64,000 nt of DNA from Halovenus sp037080055 (GTDB lineage Archaea > Halobacteriota > Halobacteria > Halobacteriales > Haloarculaceae). The stretch covers positions 434,001 to 498,000 of the forward strand of contig NZ_JBAOJI010000002.1 of assembly GCF_037080055.1 (NCBI RefSeq), in the 5' to 3' direction. The notes beneath the pieces were generated by a model. That model had not been told where the DNA came from. It was given only the letters and a program-made list of their open reading frames with translations, and ran no database searches. The translations under genes were made by a program, and so were the position numbers. Position 1 is the stretch's first letter, and each line of letters starts with the position of its first letter. This document shows positions 40,397 to 49,128 of this stretch, piece by piece.

Positions 40397-41230
40397 ATGT
40401 ACGGAATCGTCACGCGAAACGAAGAGGAGGTGACCTGGGAAGAGTTCGACCGCACCTTTTTCGAGATGAAAGACGTGACCGGCCGGGCGACCGAACCGGT
40501 GGGGGGCGCGGTCAACATGATCTCCGCCTTCGGCGACAACGCCGCCGTCGAAGGCGATCCGACGCTCGCCCCGATCGACGAGTTCGGGACGCCCGCGACC
40601 CGCGAACGGCCGTATTTCGACTGGGATTACGTCTGCCCCTCGAAAGACACCTATCGCGAGGGGATTCTGGAGATGGTCGAAGACGCCGCCGCGGTCAACG
40701 AAGATGTCCGACTCGACGACGTGGGGTTTCCCCGCGAGGAGTACTGCCACTGCGAGCACTGCAACGCTCGATTCGCCGACAGCGAGTACGATGACCGCCA
40801 GGCCTGGCGGCGCAGCGTCATCACCGAATTCGTTGCCGAAGTCCGCGACCGTGTCCCCGGCGACCTCTATCTGACGTTGTATCCCGACCCCTACCCCGGC
40901 CATCTCGACGAACGGAGTGGGCTGGACCTCGACGCGCTCTCGGAGTACGTCGACGAGTTCGTCGTCCCGATCTACGATATGGCGTACGAGACGACCTACT
41001 GGGTCGAGGTCATCGCAAAGGGATTCCAGGACCGTCTCGACACCCCCTTCAGCATCGAACTGTACGCGATCAACATCGACGTGGATAATCTCATCAAGGT
41101 GATGGATGTCGCGGACGAGTACGCCGAATCTGTCCTCTTTGGCTACGAGGCCGGCAACGCTCGCGCTGCGATCCGGCGCAAACGCGCCGACCAGCGCGAG
41201 GGCGTCGACCACGACCCACAGACAGAGTAG
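40397..41230 (+). CDS. Unknown protein, possible TIM-barrel hydrolase-like fold
   Basis: A 277-residue cytoplasmic protein. The alternating strand-helix pattern and segments such as LYLTLYPDPYPGHLDE, VVPIYDMAYETTYWVEV and FSIELYAINIDVDNLI suggest a TIM-like barrel distantly like glycoside-hydrolase-type proteins. A Cys cluster (YCHCEHCNARF, ~115-125) follows an LDDVGFPREE motif and could bind a metal. Acidic/Arg pairs in the strands are candidate active-site residues. I know no characterised homologue. Monocistronic; its stop adjoins the stop of the convergent Nudix gene. Confidence 0.68.
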   Translation: MYGIVTRNEEEVTWEEFDRTFFEMKDVTGRATEPVGGAVNMISAFGDNAAVEGDPTLAPIDEFGTPATRERPYFDWDYVCPSKDTYREGILEMVEDAAAVNEDVRLDDVGFPREEYCHCEHCNARFADSEYDDRQAWRRSVITEFVAEVRDRVPGDLYLTLYPDPYPGHLDERSGLDLDALSEYVDEFVVPIYDMAYETTYWVEVIAKGFQDRLDTPFSIELYAINIDVDNLIKVMDVADEYAESVLFGYEAGNARAAIRRKRADQREGVDHDPQTE

Positions 41231-41797
41231 CTACGCCTCGAATCGCCGCTCGCGCCAGCGCCGTAACTGCTCGCGGTCGCGGGTGTCCGGCGGCAACTCC
41301 TCGAACCACTCTGCGGCCGAAATTTCGTCGTCCGGGTCGTTGACAGATGGCTCTGCCTCGTCGTTCCGCACTTCACCCTCGAAAATCGGCAGGATGCCCC
41401 ACGTCGAGTACTCCTCACAGTGAAAGGTGACTCGCCCGAGCAGCGCCAGTCCGCGAAACCGCACGTCCACACCAGCCTCCTCTTCGAGTTCTCGGCGCGC
41501 CGCCTCACGAAACTCCTCGCCGCCGTCGGCCTGCCCGCCCGGCAGCACCCACAGGTCGACACCCTCGTGCCGGACCAGCAGTAACTCGCCGTCGCCGCGG
41601 TAAGTGAGGGTGTGTGCGCCGTAAGGCGCGCCGTTGTTCTTGATCCGACGGGCGACGGTCTCGAAGCGGTGCCGTCGGACCTGCTTTGTCGTCTCGAACT
41701 CCCGGCAGTCGTAGCGCTCGCAGAGCTGGTGGTAGGTCTGTTCGGCCTGCTGTTCTGCCTCGTCGGCGAGATACCACAGGTCGTCGACGACAGTCAT
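41231..41797 (-). CDS. NUDIX hydrolase
   Basis: A 188-residue protein with ATG at 41797 (MTVVDDLWYLADEAEQQAEQ). The N-terminal ~60 residues are a helical region seen in a haloarchaeal Nudix subgroup (AEQTYHQLCERYDCREF). The Nudix domain has LWVLPGGQADGGEEF and the box REAARRELEEEAGV, with all Glu of the Gx5Ex7REUxEExGU consensus intact. It should hydrolyse a nucleoside diphosphate linked to another group, with Mg. The specific substrate cannot be inferred. Single gene. Confidence 0.93.
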   Translation of the reverse strand: MTVVDDLWYLADEAEQQAEQTYHQLCERYDCREFETTKQVRRHRFETVARRIKNNGAPYGAHTLTYRGDGELLLVRHEGVDLWVLPGGQADGGEEFREAARRELEEEAGVDVRFRGLALLGRVTFHCEEYSTWGILPIFEGEVRNDEAEPSVNDPDDEISAAEWFEELPPDTRDREQLRRWRERRFEA

Positions 41798-41974
41798 CGC
41801 CACCGAACTGTCGGAGGGCGGTCAGCAATCCACGCGTGAATCGTATTCATACATTCCCGTACTCCCGTCAGTCTGATAAGCCTTTGATCCGGCCCGTCAG
41901 CACGGCAGCGCGTCTGCCGAGTCCTCCTCACTGGAATCTAACATTTTTATCCGAGGACGCGTGTATCGCCTCGC

Positions 41975-42190
41975 ATGGACGAACTCTTCGACGTGTTGGA
42001 TCTGGTCGTGGATGTCGGCGAACTGGCCGGATGGCTGTTTCGCATCCTCGGGGTCGTCGCCATCCTCGCTGGAATCGGTCTCTGGCTGTTTACCGACGTT
42101 ACCCTCCTCGTACCCGCTGTGCTCGTCGTTCTCGGGCTCGTACTGCTGGTCGTTCCCGAGATTCTCCTCGCGTTTGCCGAACTCGCCTGA
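41975..42190 (+). CDS. Small two-span membrane protein
   Basis: A 71-residue hydrophobic protein with two spans: GWLFRILGVVAILAGIGLWL (~19-38) and TLLVPAVLVVLGLVLLVVPE (~43-62). They sit between acidic ends (MDELFDVLDLVVDVGE). A TATA-like ATTTTTATCC (~41943-41952) lies ~25 bp upstream, consistent with a leaderless start at 41975. It is convergent with the copper ATPase by 3 bp. Function unknown. Confidence 0.75.
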   Translation: MDELFDVLDLVVDVGELAGWLFRILGVVAILAGIGLWLFTDVTLLVPAVLVVLGLVLLVVPEILLAFAELA

Positions 42191-42193
42191 TCG

Positions 42194-44863
42194 CTACCCG
42201 AGCAGCCACTTGAACGGCCGCAGCGGGAGGAAGACGTACTCCTCGTGGGGGTCGTAGTTGATGAACGCGAGGCTGTTCGACATCACCGAGACGCTGGAGG
42301 CCGCCATCGCCAACCCAGCGAGCGCCGGGTTCAACAGGCCGAGCGACGCGATCGGCACCAGCGTCGCGTTGTAGCCCAGCGCCCAGAAGAGGTTCTGGTA
42401 GACTTTCCTGATCGTCGCGTCGGCGACGTGCAACACTTTCAGCACGTCGGCGGGGTCGTCGCGCATCAGCGTCACGTCTGCGCTCTCGATGGCCACGTCG
42501 GTCCCGCTGCCGATGGCGATACCGATTACCGCGTTCGTCAGCGCAGGCGCGTCGTTGACGCCGTCGCCGACCATCATCGCCCGTGTGCCGTCGGACTGAA
42601 TGTCGTCGATGGTGTCGGCCTTGTCTTCCGGGAGCACGCCAGCGCGGACGTTCTCGGGGCTGATCCCGAGTTCCTCGGCGACGGCGTGGGCCGTCCGCTC
42701 GTTGTCCCCGGTGAGCATCATCACCGAGATGCCTTTCTCCTGCAGCGCCGTGACGGTCGATTTCGCACTCTCGCGGACCCGGTCGGCCATCGCGACGACG
42801 CCGCCGAGTTCGCCATCGACGGCGACGAGAATCGCCGTCTTGCCCTCCCGTTCTAGCTGTTCCAGCGTCTCGCTGGCTGGGTCGGGATCGACGCCCTCGT
42901 CGCGGAGCAGTTTCCGGTTGCCGACCAGCACGTCGTGGCCGTCGACGGTGACGCGGATGCCGTGACCCGGAACGTTCTCGAAGGAGTCCGGCTCCGCTGG
43001 ATCGAGGCCGCGCTCGCGTGCACCCTCGACGATTGCCTCGCCGAGCGGGTGTTCGCTGCCGCGCTCGGCACTGGCGGCGAGTTCGAGGATTTCGTCGGGA
43101 TCCTGTTCGGGGGTGACGAGCGCCCCGCCGTCAGAACGCGGTTCTGACGAGGCTCGCGGACCGTCGGTCCCCTCACCACCGTCGGAGCGAGGCTCACCAC
43201 CGTCAGCCCGGGTGAACTCCGCTGCGGGGACGAAATCGGTCATCTCCATCTCGCCGTGAGTCAGGGTCCCGGTCTTGTCGAAGACGACGGTGTCGATGCC
43301 GCGGGCACGTTCGAGCACGTCGCCGCCCTTGAAGAGGACGCCGTTGCGGGCGCTGATCGTCGACCCGACCATCGTCGCCGCCGGCGTCGCCAGTCCGAGC
43401 GCACAGGGACAGGCGATCAGCAGTGCCGACGCGAGGACGATCATCGAGAACTCGATGATCGGCACACCCGGGCCGCCGACCGCGGCGACTTCGGGACCAC
43501 CGCCGACCGGCGCCCACAGCGGCAGCCACTCGACGAAGCCGGCCAGTTGCGTTGGGAACAGTCCCCAGATGAGCGCCCAGAAGACCGCGTTGGCGATCAC
43601 TGCGGGGACGAAATACGCCGAGACGGTGTCGACCAGCCGCTGGACATCGGGCTGACGCGCCTGGGCCTCCTTCACGCGGTTGACGATCTGCTGGATCGCC
43701 GTCTCGTCGCCGACGCTGGTGGCCTCGACCGTGAGGACGCCGTTCTCGTTGATCGTCGAGCCGACGACCTCGTCACCTTCGCCTTTCTCGACGGGGACGG
43801 ACTCCCCGGTGATCATCGACTCGTCGACGGCGCTCTGTCCGTCGACGACCACACCGTCAGTCGGGATGCGCTCGCCGGGACGGACCTTCATCACGTCGCC
43901 GACCTCCACCTCTTCGAGTGGAACGACGACTTCCTCACCGTCTCTGATGAGGGTGGCCTCCTCGGCTTCCATCTCCAGCAGTTCCCGTAGCGCGTTGCCA
44001 GCGCGGGCCTTCGAGCGGACTTCGAGCCAGTTGCCCACCGTGATGAACCAGAGAATGAAGGCAACTGCCTCGAAGTAGAGCCCGCCGTCGGGGATGATCC
44101 CCAGGACGACGATGGTACTGTAGATGTAGCCTGTCGAGGTGCCGACGGCGACGAGCGTGTCCATGTTCGCCTGCCGGTTGTTGACCAGCGCGCGGTAGGC
44201 GCCCTCGATGAACTCACGGCCGAGCGTGGCCATCAGAATCGTCGCCAGCCCGAACTCCACCCAACCGAAGTCGATACCGAAGATCGTGTGGGGAAGTAGG
44301 CTCACGTCGACAAAGGGCAGCATCTCGAACATCATCATGATAAACGGTGCGGTCAGCACCGCGCCGCCGAGGACGAGACGACGCTGTCTGTCGAGTTCTC
44401 GTTCGACAGCCCGCTCGCGCTCTTCGGTCATATCGCCGCCCTCGTCGCGAACCGGGTCGTAGCCCGCGTTCTCGATGGCGTCGTAGACTGCATCCATCTC
44501 GATATCTGCGGGATTGTACGTCAGCAGCACTTCGTCGCTGGCGAAATTGGCATCTGAATCGAGGACGCCCGGTGTATCAGCGAGTGCATCCTCGATGGTC
44601 TCCGCACAGGTCGCACAGGACATTCCCGTGACGGGAATCGACGTATTCGCCTGTTCGGGCGTGTAGCCTGCGCCCTCGATCGCCTCGTAAATCTCCGCGA
44701 GGCTCACCTGCTCGGGATCGTAGGCGACGACACCCTCGTCGGAAGCGAAATTCGCCGACACCTCCGAAACCCCGTCGAGGTCGCCGACTGCCTCCTCGAT
44801 GTTCCCGGAACAGGTCGCACACGACATTCCCGAGATCTCCAGTTGTGTTCGTCGCTGGCTCAT
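42194..44863 (-). CDS. copA: Copper-exporting P1B-type ATPase
   Basis: An 889-residue heavy-metal P-type ATPase, start ATG 44863 (MSQRRTQLEISGMSCATCSG). It has two N-terminal HMA metal-binding domains, each with GMSCATC (residues ~11-17 and ~79-85). The membrane domain holds ACPCALGLATP (the CPC of Cu+ ATPases). The phosphorylation site is DKTGTLT with Asp ~529. SEHPLGEAIVEGA (the HP motif) and MVGDGVNDAPAL complete the catalytic core. An insertion in the nucleotide-binding domain (~550-575) contains two copies of EPRSDGG. It likely pumps Cu(I) out of the cytoplasm. No CopZ or CsoR/CueR-like regulator is adjacent. Confidence 0.94.
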   Translation of the reverse strand: MSQRRTQLEISGMSCATCSGNIEEAVGDLDGVSEVSANFASDEGVVAYDPEQVSLAEIYEAIEGAGYTPEQANTSIPVTGMSCATCAETIEDALADTPGVLDSDANFASDEVLLTYNPADIEMDAVYDAIENAGYDPVRDEGGDMTEERERAVERELDRQRRLVLGGAVLTAPFIMMMFEMLPFVDVSLLPHTIFGIDFGWVEFGLATILMATLGREFIEGAYRALVNNRQANMDTLVAVGTSTGYIYSTIVVLGIIPDGGLYFEAVAFILWFITVGNWLEVRSKARAGNALRELLEMEAEEATLIRDGEEVVVPLEEVEVGDVMKVRPGERIPTDGVVVDGQSAVDESMITGESVPVEKGEGDEVVGSTINENGVLTVEATSVGDETAIQQIVNRVKEAQARQPDVQRLVDTVSAYFVPAVIANAVFWALIWGLFPTQLAGFVEWLPLWAPVGGGPEVAAVGGPGVPIIEFSMIVLASALLIACPCALGLATPAATMVGSTISARNGVLFKGGDVLERARGIDTVVFDKTGTLTHGEMEMTDFVPAAEFTRADGGEPRSDGGEGTDGPRASSEPRSDGGALVTPEQDPDEILELAASAERGSEHPLGEAIVEGARERGLDPAEPDSFENVPGHGIRVTVDGHDVLVGNRKLLRDEGVDPDPASETLEQLEREGKTAILVAVDGELGGVVAMADRVRESAKSTVTALQEKGISVMMLTGDNERTAHAVAEELGISPENVRAGVLPEDKADTIDDIQSDGTRAMMVGDGVNDAPALTNAVIGIAIGSGTDVAIESADVTLMRDDPADVLKVLHVADATIRKVYQNLFWALGYNATLVPIASLGLLNPALAGLAMAASSVSVMSNSLAFINYDPHEEYVFLPLRPFKWLLG

Positions 44864-45083
44864 GTCTCTTCCTAGGGGGTCTACGTTTATGCGGTTTCTC
44901 ACTAGGAAATGAAGATCAATCTGGGGCCGCTGTTTGGATTCGAAACCACTGGATCGGAAAATCTCACATTCTAGCGTCGGCTCCGCTGGTTCGTCCCGTT
45001 CACTATCCGGTTAATTTTCTCCGAGACTCCCAGTCTGTGAAACCAAAGAACGGGGTTAAATACATTGAGAACCAATTTATGGC

Positions 45084-45353
45084 ATGGGCTTACTCGTGCT
45101 GGCAGGGGTAGCGCTCGCGATCTTCGCCATCGGGTTCGTTTGTGCCCCGCTACTCCGCAGTGAGGACGAAATCCAGCCGCTGTACCGGTCCCGGCCAGGC
45201 GTCCGCCACCTGTACGGACCGACTGGAGACGAAGGCTCCGACGTGGATTACGGGCCGCTCCTCGAGGACGGACGGATTCGCTGTCAGGACTGCGGAACGG
45301 TCAATGACGCCACCTACGACTACTGCGAGGAGTGTCTCGGACCGCTGACGTGA
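45084..45353 (+). CDS. Membrane-anchored zinc-ribbon protein
   Basis: An 89-residue protein: one N-terminal span (LLVLAGVALAIFAIGFVCAPLL, ~3-24), a linker, and a C-terminal zinc ribbon CQDCGTVNDATYDYCEECLGPL (Cys at ~69, 72, 82, 85). Small membrane-tethered zinc ribbons are common in haloarchaea; function unknown. A TTAAATACATTG promoter-like stretch lies ~25-30 bp upstream (45055-45066). Single gene. Confidence 0.82.
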   Translation: MGLLVLAGVALAIFAIGFVCAPLLRSEDEIQPLYRSRPGVRHLYGPTGDEGSDVDYGPLLEDGRIRCQDCGTVNDATYDYCEECLGPLT

Positions 45354-45415
45354 CGCTTCTGGCGTGAGACTGGTTAGAGAACGGCCCGGGCGTCTCCCGT
45401 CGCGTCTGGGAACAC

Positions 45416-45589
45416 TCAGTTGCCCTGGATCTGCTCGAACTGATCGAGGAGTTCCTCTGTCGACTCACCGCCGTCGTACTCGATTTCTCCACGATACTCG
45501 TGACGTTCGTCGTCGAAACTGGCGTCGACTTCGCTGTTTTTCCGTTCCCGACGTTCGTGTTCCTCGTCGTCGTATGCTCCCATCGACAT
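45416..45589 (-). CDS. DUF5786 family small protein
   Basis: A 57-residue acidic protein: MSMGAYDDEEHERREKK-like start (here MSMGAYDDEEHERRER), then a conserved FDDERHEY segment, EYDGGESTEELLDQFEQIQ and the end GN. The pattern is diagnostic of the haloarchaeal DUF5786 family; all members are about this length. Start ATG at 45589 (a second ATG lies two codons in). A TATA-like ATATTAGATACC lies ~25-30 bp upstream. Function unknown. Confidence 0.85.
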   Translation of the reverse strand: MSMGAYDDEEHERRERKNSEVDASFDDERHEYRGEIEYDGGESTEELLDQFEQIQGN

Positions 45590-45753
45590 TGTGTGACATT
45601 CTCAAGGTACGGTGGTATCTAATATCAATGTAACGGCTGTCATGACACAACATGACATTCACCCAGAAATGCGAGACAACGGTTCGAAACTCGTTCGGAC
45701 TCACCGTCTGGAGTCGTTCAAATGCGTGTCGCGTGGCCAATTGCGGTCGAACG

Positions 45754-45864
45754 TTATCCGAATCCTTCTGATTCGATGCACAGATCCGGGACGCCGAGTC
45801 GTTCGACTTCGGTGATCAGCGGGCGGTCATCGTCGTCAGTTCCATCTATGATAATTACTGACAC
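45754..45864 (-). CDS. Candidate 36-codon ORF or gene remnant
   Basis: A GC3-rich frame (GTG start): VSVIIIDGTDDDDRPLITEVE, then RLGVPDLCIESEGFG and stop. The strand-loop-acidic pattern looks like part of a folded protein, and codon choice looks coding. However, the only nearby TATA box lies too close to its start (4 bp), which suggests a decayed gene or an isolated remnant rather than a transcribed gene. I do not recognise it. Confidence 0.3.
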   Translation of the reverse strand: MSVIIIDGTDDDDRPLITEVERLGVPDLCIESEGFG

Positions 45865-45867
45865 GGT

Positions 45868-45876
45868 TTTATATAA
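45868..45876 (+). promoter_or_regulatory. TATA box of the subtilase gene
   Basis: TTTATATAA, 26 bp before the GTG at 45898. The spacing predicts a leaderless message starting at the GTG, which decides the start codon. Confidence 0.65.
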
Positions 45877-45897
45877 GACGAATACCGTGTCTCGTTC

Positions 45898-48800
45898 GTG
45901 GACAGAGATACGTATTCGCCGAACCGACGGGAGTTTATCGCCGGGACAGTCGGGGTCGGTGCGGCAGGGTTGGGGGTCGAGTCGGCCGCCGGCAAGACGT
46001 GGGCCGAGTATCCGGAGACCGAAGATGCGTCCGGCACGGTCGACGTGGTCGTCCGGTTCGAGCCAGCAGACGGGTCCGGGACGGCGACACTGCAGCAGCA
46101 CGCACGCGTGACTCAGCGTCCCTTCGAACAGTTTGCCGCCGAACAGCCGGGTGTCAGTATCGAGCGACAGTTCTGGGCTGCAAACGCCGCGCTTGTCTCC
46201 GTCGACATCGGGAGCGTCAGTCGGAGTACAATCCTGGCCGTCGAGAGCGTAACCACAGTACATCCGAACTACGCCGTCGCGGAACACAGCGTCGCCGACG
46301 AGACTGAAGCAGTGGCGACTGACGCGAGCAGCCAGCCCGAAGAAACAGGCGTTGCATACCACTTGGAAGAAATGGATGTCCCACAGGCGTGGGAGGTACA
46401 CAACACCCGAGGTGAAGGCGTCGATGTCGCAGTTATCGACACCGGGATCGATACGTCCGGACACGAGGAACTGGCGGCCTCCTTAGAGCGTGGGGGATGG
46501 GCGGAGTTCGACGAGGATGGCAACCGAGTCGACTCGGAACCGAACGCCCAGACAGCGTTTCCGCAGGCCGGCCACGGAACGGCCGTCAGCGGGGCCATTG
46601 CGGGCGGCGCCACCGACGACGGGGATCGGTACGGCGTCGCACCCGGGGTGAACCTCTACATGGCGAAGAGTGTCAGTCAGCCACCTGAGGGAATTCGAAC
46701 CCTGTCGGTGTTCGGAGCCATCGAGTGGGCCATCGAACAGGACGTCGATATCCTCTCGATGAGCCTCGGTCTCCCACAGTACAATCAGGCATACGTAGAG
46801 CCGATCCGCAACGCCATCGAGAGCGGTCTTCTTGTCGTCAACAGCATCGGGAACGCGGGTCGGTACACGAGCGTGTCGGCGGGAAATATTCCAGGGGTGC
46901 TCTCGGTCGGCGGTATCGACGACGACCGGGAGTTGTACGAAAATAGCAGCGGCGAGCGCATCGACACCGAGCGGTACTGGGGCGAGACTGCGCTCGATTC
47001 GTGGCCGCAGGAGTACACTGTTCCCGACGTAACTGCCCCCGCCGTCGACACGCTGGGCCCGGTACTCGACGGGCAGTTCGAGCGGAACAGCGGCACGAGT
47101 TTTGCAGCACCCTGCGTCGCCGGTGTCGCTGCGCTCGCGATTGCTGCGACCAACGCCGACAACGACGCGATCCGAAACGCCATCATCGAAACAGCCCGCC
47201 ATCCGGCCGCCAACGACGAGTTCGATGTCGATCCCGGACACGACGACCGATTTGGCCGGGGCATCGTCTCCGCACTCGCGGCGATCAGTCGACTCGAAGC
47301 CAGTGAAACACTGACCGGAACAGTCACGGATGCCTCCGGCAACCCGCTCGACGGTGTGACGGTCGCGTCGGAAGCTGGTTCCACGACCGAGACGGACGCT
47401 CAGGGCAGGTACGAACTGACAGTCCCGCCGGGCACCCAGCCCATCGGCGCCACAGGCCTCAGCTTCGACACAACGGTCGCGCGTATCGACCCGGCCGACA
47501 CCGACACCCGTGAGTTCCAACTCGCTCGGACGGACGACCTCGGTGTCGAGATGGCCGACCGGATGTCGACACGGATCGACCCGGGAGCGGAGGCGACAGC
47601 GATGTTCGACGTTGCGAACGCCGAAACAGTCGTCGTCGAGATAGCAGCCGAGGGGCTGTTCGATCCGGCGGAGTTGGAACTCAGTGTCGCCGGGACTGCG
47701 GCGGCGTTCGGAGAACCGGTTAGTATCGACCCGGACCAGACACAGATCACGGTCGCCGTCGGCGTCCCTGAATCGGTCCTGATCGGCCAGTTCCGACTCT
47801 CCTACGAGTTCACGGACGGCGGTGAGTCAGTCACCGGCGAGGGCCATCTCGTACACGCACACCCCGATCCCTTGGTCTTCCCCCCGGCTGACCCACCGAC
47901 ACTGCAGGCCCCGATCGATCTGGCGGCACCCCGGACGACGATAGAACTCATGGACGGACAGGGAGCGGCAGTCGCCGCGGCAGACGACAGCGCGGGACTC
48001 GTCATCGACAAACCACTGACGCTGACGGCCGCCGATGAAGCCACACCAACCGTTCAGTTCTCCAACGACGGGGCCGAGAATCCTGCAGTTGCGTTGGTTA
48101 CGGCCAACGACGTGACCATCTCGGGCCTCGTCGTCGACGGGACGGATGCCGAAACGGGGATCCAGGTCGCCCGCGAAGGCGCCACCCCAAAGGCGTTGCC
48201 ACAACCGTCCGGTGTGACAGTCCGCGACCTCGCCATCTCCGGGGCAGAGACGGCCGTTCTCGCGGGTCAATCTCCGGCGCTACGGATCGTCGACAACGAG
48301 TTGACCGCGAACACGACCGGTATCAGTGTCGGCCGTCAGGTGCCGTTCCGGGATTCGACCACCGTGACTGGCCGGACGAAGACGACGGTTCGGGACAATT
48401 CGGTCACCGACGCTGAGACAGGTATCGACGTGGCCGGTCAGGTCGCGGCTATCGAAGGAAATTCCCTCTCGAACATCGGTACCGCGGGAATCCGTCTCGG
48501 AACGCCGCGCTTTTTGAGCCGCCACTGGGGACTGGATATTGGCCCCATTCGGTCGAATAACATTACGGGTGCGAATCGCGGTATCGTCGTTTCGGGCGTC
48601 CTGACTCTCCCCATCGAAGAGAACACCCTGTCCGACATCACCGAGACAGCATTCGTCGTCGACGGGGCCGTTCTCGCCCCGATTCGGGCCAACAGTGTCG
48701 ACGGCGCGCAGACGGGACTCACCGTTGGTGACGATGCAGAGGTGGCGACGCTGGCCGACAACGAGTTTGCGAATATTCAGCAACCAGGCGACGAGGAAGA

Positions 48801-49038
48801 GTTGGGAGAGACAGACGAGACTGGGATGAGTGACGAGGACAGCACAGACGACGACACGCCATCCGACGGAGGTTCCGAATCGACGGCCGACCCGGACGAC
48901 GACGCAGCGGACACCAGCGACTCGGACTCGGATGGGTCCGGTCCCGGGTTTGGCATCGGGAGCGCGCTCGTCAGTCTCGGAGGCGCAGGCTACCTCCTGC
49001 AACGGCGACTGTCAGACGACGACGCAGCATCCGAGTAG
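45898..49038 (+). CDS. Secreted subtilisin-like protease with beta-helix and PGF-CTERM anchor
   Basis: A 1046-residue halolysin-like protease starting at GTG 45898 (leaderless). An N-terminal Tat signal has the twin Arg in NRREFIAGTVGVGAAG. A propeptide-like inhibitor domain (~45-125) ends before ~150. The S8 catalytic domain has Asp181 (VAVIDTGID), His226 (GHGTAVSG) and Ser401 (SGTSFAAPC). A carboxypeptidase-regulatory-like domain (~470-545, LTGTVTDASGNPLDGVTV) and a long repeat-rich right-handed beta-helix (~660-960) follow. An acidic Asp/Ser/Thr linker (~965-1010) leads to GPGFGIGSALVSLGG, a PGF-CTERM sorting segment for archaeosortase. It is probably exported folded, then cleaved and lipid-anchored on the S-layer. 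Confidence 0.92.
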   Translation: MDRDTYSPNRREFIAGTVGVGAAGLGVESAAGKTWAEYPETEDASGTVDVVVRFEPADGSGTATLQQHARVTQRPFEQFAAEQPGVSIERQFWAANAALVSVDIGSVSRSTILAVESVTTVHPNYAVAEHSVADETEAVATDASSQPEETGVAYHLEEMDVPQAWEVHNTRGEGVDVAVIDTGIDTSGHEELAASLERGGWAEFDEDGNRVDSEPNAQTAFPQAGHGTAVSGAIAGGATDDGDRYGVAPGVNLYMAKSVSQPPEGIRTLSVFGAIEWAIEQDVDILSMSLGLPQYNQAYVEPIRNAIESGLLVVNSIGNAGRYTSVSAGNIPGVLSVGGIDDDRELYENSSGERIDTERYWGETALDSWPQEYTVPDVTAPAVDTLGPVLDGQFERNSGTSFAAPCVAGVAALAIAATNADNDAIRNAIIETARHPAANDEFDVDPGHDDRFGRGIVSALAAISRLEASETLTGTVTDASGNPLDGVTVASEAGSTTETDAQGRYELTVPPGTQPIGATGLSFDTTVARIDPADTDTREFQLARTDDLGVEMADRMSTRIDPGAEATAMFDVANAETVVVEIAAEGLFDPAELELSVAGTAAAFGEPVSIDPDQTQITVAVGVPESVLIGQFRLSYEFTDGGESVTGEGHLVHAHPDPLVFPPADPPTLQAPIDLAAPRTTIELMDGQGAAVAAADDSAGLVIDKPLTLTAADEATPTVQFSNDGAENPAVALVTANDVTISGLVVDGTDAETGIQVAREGATPKALPQPSGVTVRDLAISGAETAVLAGQSPALRIVDNELTANTTGISVGRQVPFRDSTTVTGRTKTTVRDNSVTDAETGIDVAGQVAAIEGNSLSNIGTAGIRLGTPRFLSRHWGLDIGPIRSNNITGANRGIVVSGVLTLPIEENTLSDITETAFVVDGAVLAPIRANSVDGAQTGLTVGDDAEVATLADNEFANIQQPGDEEELGETDETGMSDEDSTDDDTPSDGGSESTADPDDDAADTSDSDSDGSGPGFGIGSALVSLGGAGYLLQRRLSDDDAASE

Positions 49039-49128
49039 TACAACCGACCTCCGTTTCGGCCTCGCACGTCTCGCACAGCGAATCAACGCGGGACCCAGTC
49101 GACCGACAGCGTTTTTCGGTCCGCGGCC

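Larger units (their letters stand above)
45590..45897. other. Intergenic region before the subtilase gene
   Basis: About 300 bp between divergent units. It contains the DUF5786 promoter (~45612-45625), a 36-codon minus-strand candidate ORF (45754-45864) and the strong TATA box of the subtilase (45868-45876). The remaining ~130 bp show nothing I can name. Confidence 0.5.

Noticed and set aside
45084..45353. Zinc-ribbon protein as a copper chaperone partner of CopA
   Set aside because: It has a membrane span and a CxxC...CxxC ribbon, not an HMA or CopZ motif; adjacency alone is insufficient.
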